The notes under the pieces: model-generated | Told to the model about the DNA's origin: nothing | Seen by the model: the letters and a program-made list of their open reading frames with translations, nothing else | Databases searched by the model: none | From: Pseudomonas fluorescens | GTDB lineage: Bacteria; Pseudomonadota; Gammaproteobacteria; Pseudomonadales; Pseudomonadaceae | Assembly: GCF_005938625.1 (NCBI RefSeq) | Contig: NZ_VCNJ01000057.1 | Coordinates: 42,660 to 106,659, forward strand | DNA length: 64,000 nucleotides | Direction of reading: 5' to 3' | Program-made: the position numbers and the translations under genes | Shown here: one piece after another, positions 26,131 through 34,129 of the stretch | Layout of the letters: every line of letters starts with the position of its first letter | Position numbering within the stretch: position 1 is the first letter of the stretch

Positions 26131-27489
26131 ATGGCCTACGATTTTGACCTTTATGTGATTGGTGCCGGTTCCGGCGGTGTGCGTGCTGCGCGTTTTGCGG
26201 CCGGGTTCGGCGCGAAAGTGGCGGTGGCGGAGAGCCGTTATCTGGGCGGGACCTGTGTCAATGTTGGCTGTGTGCCGAAGAAGCTGCTGGTGTACGGCGC
26301 GCACTTCGCTGAAGACTTTGAGCAGGCGTCCGGTTTTGGCTGGAGCCTGGGTGAAGCGAATTTCGATTGGGCGACGCTGATCGCCAACAAGGATCGCGAG
26401 ATCAATCGCCTCAACGGCATTTACCGCAATCTGCTGGTCAACAGCGGTGTGACCTTGCATGAGGCGCACGCGAAGATCGTTGGTCCGCATGAAGTCGAAG
26501 TGAATGGCGAGCGATATACCGCGAAAAACATTCTGATCGCCACTGGCGGTTGGCCGCAGATTCCGGAGATTCCGGGGCGCGAACACGCGATCGGTTCCAA
26601 TGAAGCGTTCTTCCTGAAAGAGCTGCCAAAGCGTGTGCTGGTGGTTGGCGGCGGTTACATCGCGGTCGAATTCGCCGGGATCTTCCACGGCCTGGGTGCG
26701 AACACCACGCTGCTGTATCGCGGCGATCTGTTCCTGCGCGGTTTCGATGGTTCGGTGCGCAAGCACTTGCAGGAAGAACTGACCAAGCGTGGCCTGGATC
26801 TGCAATTCAACGCCGACATCGCGCGCATCGACAAGCAGGCTGACGGCAGCTTGAAAGCCACGCTTAAAGATGGTCGAGAGCTGGAGGCGGACTGCATTTT
26901 CTACGCCACCGGCCGCCGCCCGATGCTCGATAATCTCGGGCTGGAAAATACCGATGTACAGCTCACGGACAAAGGCTTCATCAAAGTCGATGAGCAGTAC
27001 CAAACCAGCGAGCCATCGATTCTGGCGCTGGGCGATGTCATCGGTCGCGTGCAACTGACGCCTGTGGCGTTGGCGGAGGGCATGGCCGTGGCGCGACGCC
27101 TGTTCAAACCAGAGCAATACCGTCCGGTGGATTACAAGATGATCCCGACAGCGGTATTCAGCCTGCCGAACATCGGCACGGTCGGTTTGACCGAGGAAGA
27201 AGCGCGCGAGGCTGGTCACGAGGTGGTGATCTTCGAAAGCCGTTTCCGGCCGATGAAACTGACCCTGACCGAGTGTCAGGAAAAAACCCTGATGAAGCTG
27301 GTAGTCGACGGCAAGACCGACAAAGTCCTCGGCTGCCACATGGTCGGCCCGGACGCTGGCGAGATCGTTCAGGGTTTGGCGATTGCGTTGAAGGCTGGCG
27401 CAACCAAGCGTGACTTCGACGACACGATCGGGGTGCACCCGACGGCCGCCGAAGAATTCGTCACCATGCGTACGCCGGTCGGCGCTTAA
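26131..27489 (+). CDS. gor: glutathione-disulfide reductase
   Basis: A 452-residue FAD/NADPH enzyme that reduces oxidised glutathione. FAD-binding VIGAGSGGVRAARFAAGFG, the redox-active disulfide GGTCVNVGCVPKK (Cys42 and Cys47), NADPH-binding VVGGGYIAVEFAGIFHGLG, and the C-terminal HPTAAEE with the catalytic His and Glu are all intact. The stop codon shares the palindrome TTAA with that of the convergent KfrA-like gene, an overlap of four bases. Confidence 0.97.
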   Translation: MAYDFDLYVIGAGSGGVRAARFAAGFGAKVAVAESRYLGGTCVNVGCVPKKLLVYGAHFAEDFEQASGFGWSLGEANFDWATLIANKDREINRLNGIYRNLLVNSGVTLHEAHAKIVGPHEVEVNGERYTAKNILIATGGWPQIPEIPGREHAIGSNEAFFLKELPKRVLVVGGGYIAVEFAGIFHGLGANTTLLYRGDLFLRGFDGSVRKHLQEELTKRGLDLQFNADIARIDKQADGSLKATLKDGRELEADCIFYATGRRPMLDNLGLENTDVQLTDKGFIKVDEQYQTSEPSILALGDVIGRVQLTPVALAEGMAVARRLFKPEQYRPVDYKMIPTAVFSLPNIGTVGLTEEEAREAGHEVVIFESRFRPMKLTLTECQEKTLMKLVVDGKTDKVLGCHMVGPDAGEIVQGLAIALKAGATKRDFDDTIGVHPTAAEEFVTMRTPVGA

Positions 27490-28502
27490 GCGTCTTTCGG
27501 TTTGGCTGAGTCTGGCGCTGCCGCAACGGTAGCCGCCAGACGCTGGCTTTCTTCCAGGCTTGCTTGAGCCTTGTTCAATTCTTTTTCCAGAGACTGGTTG
27601 AGCAGCGCCTGCTCCTCGACGCTCTGTTTGAGTGTCTGGCTTTCCAGGGTGGCTACGCGCAAGCGTTCCTGGAGGAGGGTGCGCTCACTGTCGACGCGGG
27701 TCGCTTGTTCGAGCAGTTGATCCTGACGCTGGTTGCTCTGCTTGAGCTGATCTTGCATCAGGCTCAGTTCGCGCTGCGTGCCACGGTTTTCCGTGAGCAG
27801 GCGTTCGTTGTCGCGGTGCAGTTGCGTGATTTCGTCCTGACGAACCAGTGCGCTTTGCTGCGCCTGACGCAGTTCGGCCTGAATCTGCTGCACTTGCGCT
27901 TCGTGACGGCTCTGTTCCTGCTCGCGCTGCTCTTTGCTGGCGTTGCGGTAGTGCTCCAGTGCGTCACGGGCGTGCAGGTGTTTTTCTTCCAGCGAACGGA
28001 TCTGTTCGTCCTTGTCCTGCAGGCGCAATTCAAAATCGGCCAGTGCTTGATTCAGACCGGCGTTACGCGTTTGTTCGGTCTGCAGCATTGAACGAGTGTT
28101 GTTCAGGGCTTCGGACTCGCGCTCCAACGCTGCGCCTTGAATATCGTGCTCTTGCTCCAGCTTTTCCAGAGCCTGGCACGTTTGTTTCAGCTCCGACTCC
28201 AGTGCTTCGCGCTGCTCTTCAAACTGCTCGCGAGCCTGTTCGATAGGCTCTTGCGCCTGCTCTTTGAGGCGTTGGGCGAGGCGCGAGACGAGGGCGGCCA
28301 ACTCGTCATCGATAGGCTCTGCCGAGGCTTCAATGGGCTGAGCGCCGTCGTCCAGCTCTTTCAGGTAGCGATGGATCGTGGTTTTTGAGCCGGTGTTGCC
28401 CATTTCAATGCGTACTGCATCGATGCTCGGGTGTTCGCCACGGGCGAGGATCGCTGTGCGCGCGATCTGCACAAGGGCTTTGGTAATGCCGCCACGGGCC
28501 AT
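27486..28502 (-). CDS. KfrA-like DNA-binding coiled-coil protein
   Basis: A 338-residue protein with an N-terminal KfrA-type DNA-binding domain (MARGGITKALVQIARTAILA and PSIDAVRIEMGNTGSKTTIHRYLKEL, residues 1-50) and about 250 residues of Gln/Glu-rich coiled coil. KfrA on broad-host plasmids is an autorepressor and nucleoid-like partition aid. Here it is chromosomal, divergent from a tyrosine recombinase, with a palindromic element between. The GGAG site before the ATG fits the start at 28502. Role inferred as a repressor or structural partner of the recombinase. Confidence 0.88.
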   Translation of the reverse strand: MARGGITKALVQIARTAILARGEHPSIDAVRIEMGNTGSKTTIHRYLKELDDGAQPIEASAEPIDDELAALVSRLAQRLKEQAQEPIEQAREQFEEQREALESELKQTCQALEKLEQEHDIQGAALERESEALNNTRSMLQTEQTRNAGLNQALADFELRLQDKDEQIRSLEEKHLHARDALEHYRNASKEQREQEQSRHEAQVQQIQAELRQAQQSALVRQDEITQLHRDNERLLTENRGTQRELSLMQDQLKQSNQRQDQLLEQATRVDSERTLLQERLRVATLESQTLKQSVEEQALLNQSLEKELNKAQASLEESQRLAATVAAAPDSAKPKDA

Positions 28503-28526
28503 GTGAACTCCTACGGTTACGTACTG

Positions 28527-28558
28527 TGGTACATGCCACTAAAGTACGCAGTGTACCA
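28527..28558. promoter_or_regulatory. candidate operator between KfrA-like and recombinase genes
   Basis: TGGTACA (28527-28533) and TGTACCA (28552-28558) form an inverted repeat. Nested GTAC steps occur at 28521, 28529, 28544 and 28553, giving overlapping GTAC-n4-GTAC and GTAC-n5-GTAC blocks. It lies 25-56 bases upstream of the KfrA-like ATG and upstream of a TATACT (28601-28606) that could be the -10 of the recombinase promoter. Probable KfrA autoregulatory site by position; unproven. Confidence 0.55.
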
Positions 28559-28679
28559 TTCAGAAAATAAAGGTAAACCTTTGATAATAAAGACACGGGA
28601 TATACTGGTATTACCCAGTGTCAGACGGCAAAATGCGTTTCTGCATCCCTGTATCAGTACGCCAGCGAGAAAACAGCCC

Positions 28680-29618
28680 ATGAGCGATCTGGATCGCTAT
28701 CTGCAAGCCGCCACCCGTGACAACACCCGCCGTAGCTATCGCGCGGCCATCGAGCATTTCGAAGTGAAGTGGGGTGGGTTTCTGCCGGCGACCGCCGATA
28801 GCGTTGCGCGGTATTTGGTGGCGCACGCTGAGGAGTTGTCGATCAACACGCTGAAGCTGCGTTTGTCGGCGCTGGCGCAATGGCACAACAGCCAAGGGTT
28901 TGCCGACCCGACCAAGGCGCCGGTGGTGCGCAAGGTGTTCAAGGGGATTCGCGCGCTGCACCCGGCACAGGAGAAACAGGCGGAGCCGCTGCAGTTGCAG
29001 GATCTGCAGCGCGTCATCGATTGGCTTGAGCATGAAATACAAACCGCGAGAGAGCAGCAGGACCGCCCGTTACTCCTCAAGGCTTACCGTGATCGCGCCT
29101 TGATTCTGCTGGGATTCTGGCGTGGCTTCCGCAGTGATGAGTTGTGTCGCTTGCAAATCGAACACGTGCAGGCGCACGCAGGGAAAGGCATCACCTTGTA
29201 TTTGCCACGCAGCAAGGGTGATCGGGAAAACCTCGGCCAGACCTATCAAGCGCCGGCGCTGCTCAAGCTCTGCCCGGTGCAGGCCTACATCGACTGGATC
29301 ACCGAGGCGGCGCTGGTGCGTGGCCCGGTTTTTCGCAGCATCGACCGCTGGGGCAATCTGAACGAGGAGGGGCTGCACGCCAACAGCATCATTCCTCTGC
29401 TGCGCCAGGCTTTGCAGCGCGCCGGTATTGCTGCCGAAAACTACACCAGCCATTCCCTGCGCCGAGGCTTCGCCACGTGGGCCCATCAAAGCGGCTGGGA
29501 TCTGAAATCATTGATGAGTTACGTCGGCTGGAAGGATATGAAGTCTGCGATGCGCTATGTTGAAGCCAGCCCATTCCAGGGGATGGCTCGGATTACGGAT
29601 AAACCGGCTACGTCTTAG
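28680..29618 (+). CDS. tyrosine recombinase / site-specific integrase
   Basis: A 312-residue tyrosine recombinase. The N-terminal SAM-like core-binding domain runs MSDLDRYLQAATRDNTRRSYRAAIEHF; the catalytic domain shows Arg in FWRGFRSDELCRLQ, H-S-L-R-R-G (SHSLRRGFATW), Trp in SYVGWKDMKSAM and the nucleophile Tyr in MRYVEASPF. The open frame extends upstream to 28431, but this is antisense to the KfrA-like gene, so I start at ATG 28680. It resembles chromosomal XerD-like integrases. No phage, transposon or attachment-site structure is visible around it. Confidence 0.88.
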   Translation: MSDLDRYLQAATRDNTRRSYRAAIEHFEVKWGGFLPATADSVARYLVAHAEELSINTLKLRLSALAQWHNSQGFADPTKAPVVRKVFKGIRALHPAQEKQAEPLQLQDLQRVIDWLEHEIQTAREQQDRPLLLKAYRDRALILLGFWRGFRSDELCRLQIEHVQAHAGKGITLYLPRSKGDRENLGQTYQAPALLKLCPVQAYIDWITEAALVRGPVFRSIDRWGNLNEEGLHANSIIPLLRQALQRAGIAAENYTSHSLRRGFATWAHQSGWDLKSLMSYVGWKDMKSAMRYVEASPFQGMARITDKPATS

Positions 29619-29755
29619 AGATCGTTTTCTTCTATTAATACAGTCAGCTAATAGCGAAAACAAATCAGCAGCATCAGGTTTGCCAATGAGCCATCCGTCG
29701 AGTGAGTGGGTAGGATTCACCCATCAACTTCATAACCCCTGACGGAGAGTCATCA

Positions 29756-30319
29756 ATGCCTATCATCAACAGCCAAGTAAAACCGTTCAAAGCTACCGCA
29801 TTCAAAAACGGCGACTTCGTTCAAGTCTCGGACGCTGACCTGAAAGGCAAGTGGTCGGTCGTGTTCTTCTACCCAGCCGACTTCACCTTCGTTTGCCCAA
29901 CCGAGCTGGAAGACCTGGCTGACAACTACGCTGCGTTCCAGAAGCTGGGCGTAGAGATCTACAGCGTTTCCACCGACACCCACTTTGCCCACGCTGCCTG
30001 GCACAACACTTCGCCAGCCATCGGCAAAATCGAATACACCATGATCGGCGACCCGACCCACGCCATCTCCCGCAACTTTGACGTGCTGATCGAAGAAGTT
30101 GGCCTGGCTGACCGTGGCACCTTCGTGATCAACCCTGAAGGCCAGATCAAAATCGTTGAACTGAACGATGGCGGCGTCGGCCGTGACGCTTCCGAGCTGC
30201 TGCGCAAGATCAAGGCTGCTCAGTACGTTGCTGCTCACCCAGGCGAAGTCTGCCCAGCCAAGTGGAAAGAAGGCGAGGCCACTCTGGCACCGTCCCTGGA
30301 TCTGGTCGGCAAGATCTAA
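29756..30319 (+). CDS. ahpC: alkyl hydroperoxide reductase subunit C (peroxiredoxin)
   Basis: A 187-residue typical 2-Cys peroxiredoxin. The peroxidatic Cys is in FTFVCPTELEDLAD (Cys47) and the resolving Cys in HPGEVCPAKW (Cys166). It reduces peroxides and is recharged by AhpF, whose gene follows after 124 bases with a terminator-like hairpin between them that may reduce ahpF expression. ATG 29756 follows a GGAGAG site. Confidence 0.97.
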   Translation: MPIINSQVKPFKATAFKNGDFVQVSDADLKGKWSVVFFYPADFTFVCPTELEDLADNYAAFQKLGVEIYSVSTDTHFAHAAWHNTSPAIGKIEYTMIGDPTHAISRNFDVLIEEVGLADRGTFVINPEGQIKIVELNDGGVGRDASELLRKIKAAQYVAAHPGEVCPAKWKEGEATLAPSLDLVGKI

Positions 30320-30387
30320 GTCTGTGACACGCAACTCAGGGCGGTACGCCGCACCTTCTTAAGTACGCTGCACCGCCCAATAAAAAT

Positions 30388-30417
30388 GCCCGGGCGAGAT
30401 TCGCTCGGGCTTTTTTT
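30388..30417 (+). terminator. hairpin between ahpC and ahpF
   Basis: Stem GCCCGGGCGA / TCGCTCGGGC (30388-30397 and 30401-30410, one G-T pair) followed by seven T. It is a terminator or attenuator between the two subunits. Confidence 0.8.
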
Positions 30418-30443
30418 CGCCTCAAATAAAGGAAATCGCCCGT

Positions 30444-32006
30444 ATGTTGGACGCCAATCTTAAAGCCCAGTTGAAATCGTACCTGGAACGGGTCACCCAG
30501 CCGATCGAGATCGTTGCCTCCCTCGACGACGGTGCGAAATCCCGTGAAATGCTGGAACTGCTGAAAGACGTTGCCAGTCTTTCGAGCCAAATTACCTTGA
30601 TCGACAGCGGTGACGATGCACGCAAGCCATCGTTCTCGATCAATCGCCCGGGCGCTGACATCAGTCTGCGTTTCGCCGGCATCCCGATGGGCCACGAGTT
30701 CACTTCGCTGGTGCTGGCCTTGCTGCAAGTCGGCGGCCACCCATCGAAAGCCAGTGTTGAAGTAATCGAGCAGATTCGCTCGCTGAAAGGCGAGTTCAGC
30801 TTCGAGACGTACTTCTCGCTGTCCTGCCAGAACTGCCCGGACGTGGTCCAGGCGCTGAACCTGATGGTCGTCCTCAACCCGAATATCCGCCACGTCGCTA
30901 TCGACGGCGCGCTGTTCCAGGACGAAGTCAACGATCGCAAGATCATGGCCGTGCCGAGCATTTACCTCAACGGTGAAAACTTCGGTCAGGGCCGCATGGG
31001 CCTGGAAGAGATTCTGGCCAAACTCGACACCGGCGCGATCGAGCGTCAGGCTGAAAAGATCAGCGCCAAAGAGGCCTTCGACGTGCTGGTTGTCGGCGGT
31101 GGCCCGGCCGGTGCTTCGGCAGCGATTTACGCTGCACGTAAAGGCATTCGCACTGGTGTTGCGGCTGAGCGTTTTGGCGGCCAGGTGCTCGACACCATGG
31201 CCATCGAGAACTTCATTTCCGTACAGGAAACCGAGGGGCCGAAACTGGCCACGGCGCTGGAAGAACACGTCAAGCAGTACGACGTCGACATCATGAACCT
31301 GCAACGCGCCGACAAGCTGATCCCGGGCAAAAACGGCGAGCTGCATGAAGTCCGCTTCGCCAGCGGCGCGACCCTCAAAGCCAAGAGCGTGATTCTGGCG
31401 ACCGGTGCGCGCTGGCGTGAAATGAACGTGCCGGGCGAGCAGCAATACCGCAACAAAGGCGTGGCGTACTGCCCGCACTGCGATGGTCCGTTGTTCAAAG
31501 GCAAGCGTGTTGCAGTGATCGGCGGCGGTAACTCCGGTGTGGAAGCGGCCATCGACCTGGCCGGTATCGTGTCTCACGTAACGTTGCTGGAATTCGACGT
31601 GCAACTGCGTGCCGACGCCGTATTGCAGCGCAAATTACACAGCCTCAAGAACGTTACTGTGATCACCAGTGCGCAAACCACTGAAGTCACCGGTAATGGC
31701 GAGAAGGTCAACGGCCTGCGTTACAAGGATCGCAACACTGATGAGTTGCGTAGCGTCGAGCTGGAAGGGATTTTCGTGCAGATCGGTTTGCTGCCGAATA
31801 CCGACTGGCTCAAAGGCACCATCGAGCTGTCGCCACGTGGCGAGATCATCGTCGATAACCGTGGTGAAACGTCGATTGCAGGCATTTTCGCTGCCGGCGA
31901 CGTGACCACTGTGCCGTACAAGCAGATCGTGATTGCGGTGGGCGAGGGGGCCAAGGCTTCGTTGAGTGCATTTGATCACTTGATCCGCACGTCCGCTCCG
32001 GCTTAA
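30444..32006 (+). CDS. ahpF: alkyl hydroperoxide reductase subunit F
   Basis: A 520-residue flavoenzyme passing electrons from NADH to AhpC. The N-terminal double thioredoxin-like domain has CQNC (SLSCQNCPDVV, near residue 130); the FAD-binding part starts VLVVGGGPAGASAAIYAARKG; the thioredoxin-reductase-like active site is YCPHCDGP; NAD-binding VAVIGGGNSGVEAAIDLAG. Length equals the family (about 520). Ended by a strong terminator. Confidence 0.97.
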   Translation: MLDANLKAQLKSYLERVTQPIEIVASLDDGAKSREMLELLKDVASLSSQITLIDSGDDARKPSFSINRPGADISLRFAGIPMGHEFTSLVLALLQVGGHPSKASVEVIEQIRSLKGEFSFETYFSLSCQNCPDVVQALNLMVVLNPNIRHVAIDGALFQDEVNDRKIMAVPSIYLNGENFGQGRMGLEEILAKLDTGAIERQAEKISAKEAFDVLVVGGGPAGASAAIYAARKGIRTGVAAERFGGQVLDTMAIENFISVQETEGPKLATALEEHVKQYDVDIMNLQRADKLIPGKNGELHEVRFASGATLKAKSVILATGARWREMNVPGEQQYRNKGVAYCPHCDGPLFKGKRVAVIGGGNSGVEAAIDLAGIVSHVTLLEFDVQLRADAVLQRKLHSLKNVTVITSAQTTEVTGNGEKVNGLRYKDRNTDELRSVELEGIFVQIGLLPNTDWLKGTIELSPRGEIIVDNRGETSIAGIFAAGDVTTVPYKQIVIAVGEGAKASLSAFDHLIRTSAPA

Positions 32007-32023
32007 ACGTCCTGGCAGAAATG

Positions 32024-32053
32024 AAAAAACCCGTGAGCGATCACGGGTTTTTT
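32024..32053. terminator. terminator after ahpF
   Basis: Stem with arms AAAAAACCCGTGA and TCACGGGTTTTTT (32024-32036 and 32041-32053), loop GCGA. Symmetric A/T flanks allow both directions. Confidence 0.9.
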
Positions 32054-32064
32054 ATGCCTGACGC

Positions 32065-32132
32065 AAAAGATCGCAGCCTGCGGCAGCTCCTACAGGGATT
32101 GTGTAGGAGCTGGCGAAACCTGCGATCTTTTT
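32065..32132. repeat. REPIN-type inverted pair of REP sequences (GTAGGAGCTG family)
   Basis: Outer arms AAAAGATCGCAG and CTGCGATCTTTT with inner GCAGCTCCTACA and TGTAGGAGCTGG, about 68 bases. It reaches into the stop codon region of gloA (TAA at 32131-32133). Same family as the elements at 40058 and 49087. Confidence 0.85.
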
Positions 32133-32652
32133 ACAGCGGGGTTGGCTGAATGATCTCGACCCAGTAACCATCCGGATCCTTGATGAACGCCAGGCTTTTC
32201 ATGCGGCCATCGCTCAGGCGCTTCTGGAAGTCGCAGCCCAACTCTTCAAAACGCGCACAGGCCGCGACGATATCCGGCACCGAAATGCAGATATGACCAA
32301 AACCACGCGGATCGGTATTGCCGTTGTGATAGGCGAAATCTGCGTCGTTCTCAGTGCCGTGGTTGTGAGTCAGTTCCAGAATGCCTGGAATCGACTTCAT
32401 CCACTCGGTACGAGCAGCGGCGTCGGCCGGGATCTGTGCCTTGTCGACCAGCGCGAGGAAATACAAGCTGAATTCCGCTTCCGGGAAATCACGCTTCTCA
32501 ACCAGCGAGAAACCCAGTACGCGGGTGTAGAAGTCCAGGGATTTGGTGATGTCTTTGACACGCAGCATGGTGTGGTTGAAGACGAAGTTACGGGTTGCGC
32601 TGTCTGGTGTGGCGGTGACGCCGGGGAAAGTGTTGAGTTCGTGCAGGCTCAT
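32131..32652 (-). CDS. gloA: lactoylglutathione lyase (glyoxalase I)
   Basis: A 173-residue metalloenzyme converting the methylglyoxal-glutathione adduct to lactoylglutathione. The start MSLHELNTFPGV at 32652 is set by TTGGAGGG upstream. NHTMLRVKDITKSLDFYTRVLG, ELTHNHGTEND, GFGHICISVPD and KDPDGYWVEIIQP carry the conserved His and Glu metal ligands. The length is that of the longer, zinc-type class seen in Pseudomonas and eukaryotes. A REP pair touches the 3' end. Confidence 0.94.
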   Translation of the reverse strand: MSLHELNTFPGVTATPDSATRNFVFNHTMLRVKDITKSLDFYTRVLGFSLVEKRDFPEAEFSLYFLALVDKAQIPADAAARTEWMKSIPGILELTHNHGTENDADFAYHNGNTDPRGFGHICISVPDIVAACARFEELGCDFQKRLSDGRMKSLAFIKDPDGYWVEIIQPTPL

Positions 32653-32791
32653 GGGCCCTCCAATAACTATGGGCGAGTGAATGGGCGCAATGATACGCAT
32701 GCCTGCCGGCATCGCCAAATGAAAGGGCAGACTTGCCCTGCGTGCGGGCGAGCCTCAGACTTTACCGCTCAATCTGCGAGTGCGTCCGGCA

Positions 32792-33310
32792 ATGATCCGA
32801 CTGTTCAAATCCCTGTTTGTATTTTCTGCGTTGTCGCTTGTGGCTGTCTGCGCGTCAGCGGACGAACCGAGCATTACCTGGCCGGCCGGCTGGGAAGTCG
32901 AGGCACTGCCTGAGACAAGTGCCCAGGTTTCCCGCCAGCGTGCGGTGAAGAATGACGCCGATGGCAATCAGGTCATGGTGATGGAATTGACCATGACTCA
33001 GGTTGAGAAGGACCATCAGGTCAATTTGCAGGGCGTGCTGCTGGAGATGCGCAAGTCGATACAGAAGGACTTCTTCCAGGGTGGCTATCAAAGTGTCTGC
33101 AACAAAGTGCATCCGGCCAAGCTGGGTACTTTGTCGGCACTGGAAACCACTTGCACGATCACCGAAAACGGTCGGCATGTGTTGTCGCAAACCTTGGTGG
33201 CGGCGGTCGAGGCGGACAAGGCTTATGTTCTTTCCTACGCCGGACAGGCGGAGGCTTATAAGGCGAGCGCAGACGAGATAGTGGCGCTGAGAAACAGCTT
33301 GAAACTTTAA
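32792..33310 (+). CDS. small exported unknown protein (DUF4946-like)
   Basis: A 172-residue protein with a signal peptide (MIRLFKSLFVFSALSLVAV... CASA-DE), so periplasmic. The mature part begins PSITWPAGWEVEALPE and carries two Cys (VCNK and TCTI) likely to form a disulfide. I think this is the DUF4946 family but am not sure. Start at ATG 32792 has only a weak ribosome site. Function unknown. Confidence 0.75.
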   Translation: MIRLFKSLFVFSALSLVAVCASADEPSITWPAGWEVEALPETSAQVSRQRAVKNDADGNQVMVMELTMTQVEKDHQVNLQGVLLEMRKSIQKDFFQGGYQSVCNKVHPAKLGTLSALETTCTITENGRHVLSQTLVAAVEADKAYVLSYAGQAEAYKASADEIVALRNSLKL

Positions 33311-33486
33311 GTCGCTGTACTCTTCACGGCTTGATTAGATACCCGAAGGGATTAAGCACAAAGTTTAACGAAGGGCTGCGATCGCAACATTGCGCAGCAA
33401 AATGTTTAGCTTTCTGACTCAGCAACGTTACAGAAAAGTCGAAAATTGTTAGATGAAATTCATTTCATTTGTTAGATATTGTCAAT

Positions 33487-33517
33487 AAAAAAGCCCTGCA
33501 TCATACAGGGCTTTTTT
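33487..33517. terminator. terminator after mvaT
   Basis: Arms AAAAAAGCCCTG and CAGGGCTTTTTT (33487-33498 and 33506-33517). It lies just after the mvaT stop on the minus strand and can act both ways. The 175 bases between it and the preceding plus gene are AT-rich with no gene. Confidence 0.88.
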
Positions 33518-33529
33518 GTTGGCACGGGA

Positions 33530-33895
33530 TTAACCGCGCAACCAGGAATCCACGGTGGCTGCACCGTATTGTTCCTTCCAGGCTTTCAGGCCGCGGTGGT
33601 TGCCGCCTTTGGTTTCGATCAGTTCACCGGTGTGCGGGTTGTGATAAACCTTGACCACGCGAGCGCGGCGGGTTTTAGGCGCTGCAGAGGTCTGCAGACC
33701 GGATTTTGCCGGGTTCGGATCGAGGATGGCGATGATGTCTTTCAGGCCTTTGCCGTAGTGTTTCATCAGCCCCTGGAGCTTTTCTTCGAATTCGATTTCT
33801 TTCTTGAGCCCGGCATCGTTCTTCAGCGATTCCAGCTGCTTGAGCTGTTCCTGAAGGGCCTTTTCAGCTGCACGAAATTCAGCGAGTCTGGACAA
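33530..33895 (-). CDS. mvaT: MvaT-type xenogeneic silencer (H-NS functional analogue)
   Basis: A 121-residue nucleoid protein that binds AT-rich DNA and silences acquired genes. The N-terminal half is a dimerising coiled coil (SRLAEFRAAEKALQEQLKQLESL); the C-terminal domain has VVKVYHNPHTGELIETKGGN and HRGLKAWKEQYG, the family DNA-contact region. I start at TTG 33895, nine bases after GGAG, because this gives the canonical MSRLAEFRAAEK N-terminus; the upstream frame extension is not family-like. AT-rich upstream region suggests autoregulation. Confidence 0.93.
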   Translation of the reverse strand: MSRLAEFRAAEKALQEQLKQLESLKNDAGLKKEIEFEEKLQGLMKHYGKGLKDIIAILDPNPAKSGLQTSAAPKTRRARVVKVYHNPHTGELIETKGGNHRGLKAWKEQYGAATVDSWLRG

Positions 33896-34129
33896 TATCT
33901 TTACTCCAATAGTGTGTTTGGCTGATACCAACCGCAAACAAAGCTATAAGCCAAGAGCCTTGAAGCGACTCGGTGATAAATGGCTCACCTGCCAATCTTG
34001 CTCAGGTTGAAAAAATTGTAGTAGTTAATGCGCCAAGAGTAAATCCTGATGTTGTCTTCATGTAACAACTGCGGTCTTTTGTATCAATTTGGTGCGCCTG
34101 ATCGGGACGCTCGTCTTAATCCGGCTTAG

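Noticed and set aside
28431..28679. Upstream extension of the recombinase frame
   Set aside because: It overlaps the KfrA-like gene start and the operator region and adds no family-like residues; ATG 28680 gives a normal N-terminus.
29619..29755. OxyR site upstream of ahpC
   Set aside because: CTAT and ATAG steps occur near 29633-29657 but the spacing does not give the four-element OxyR pattern.
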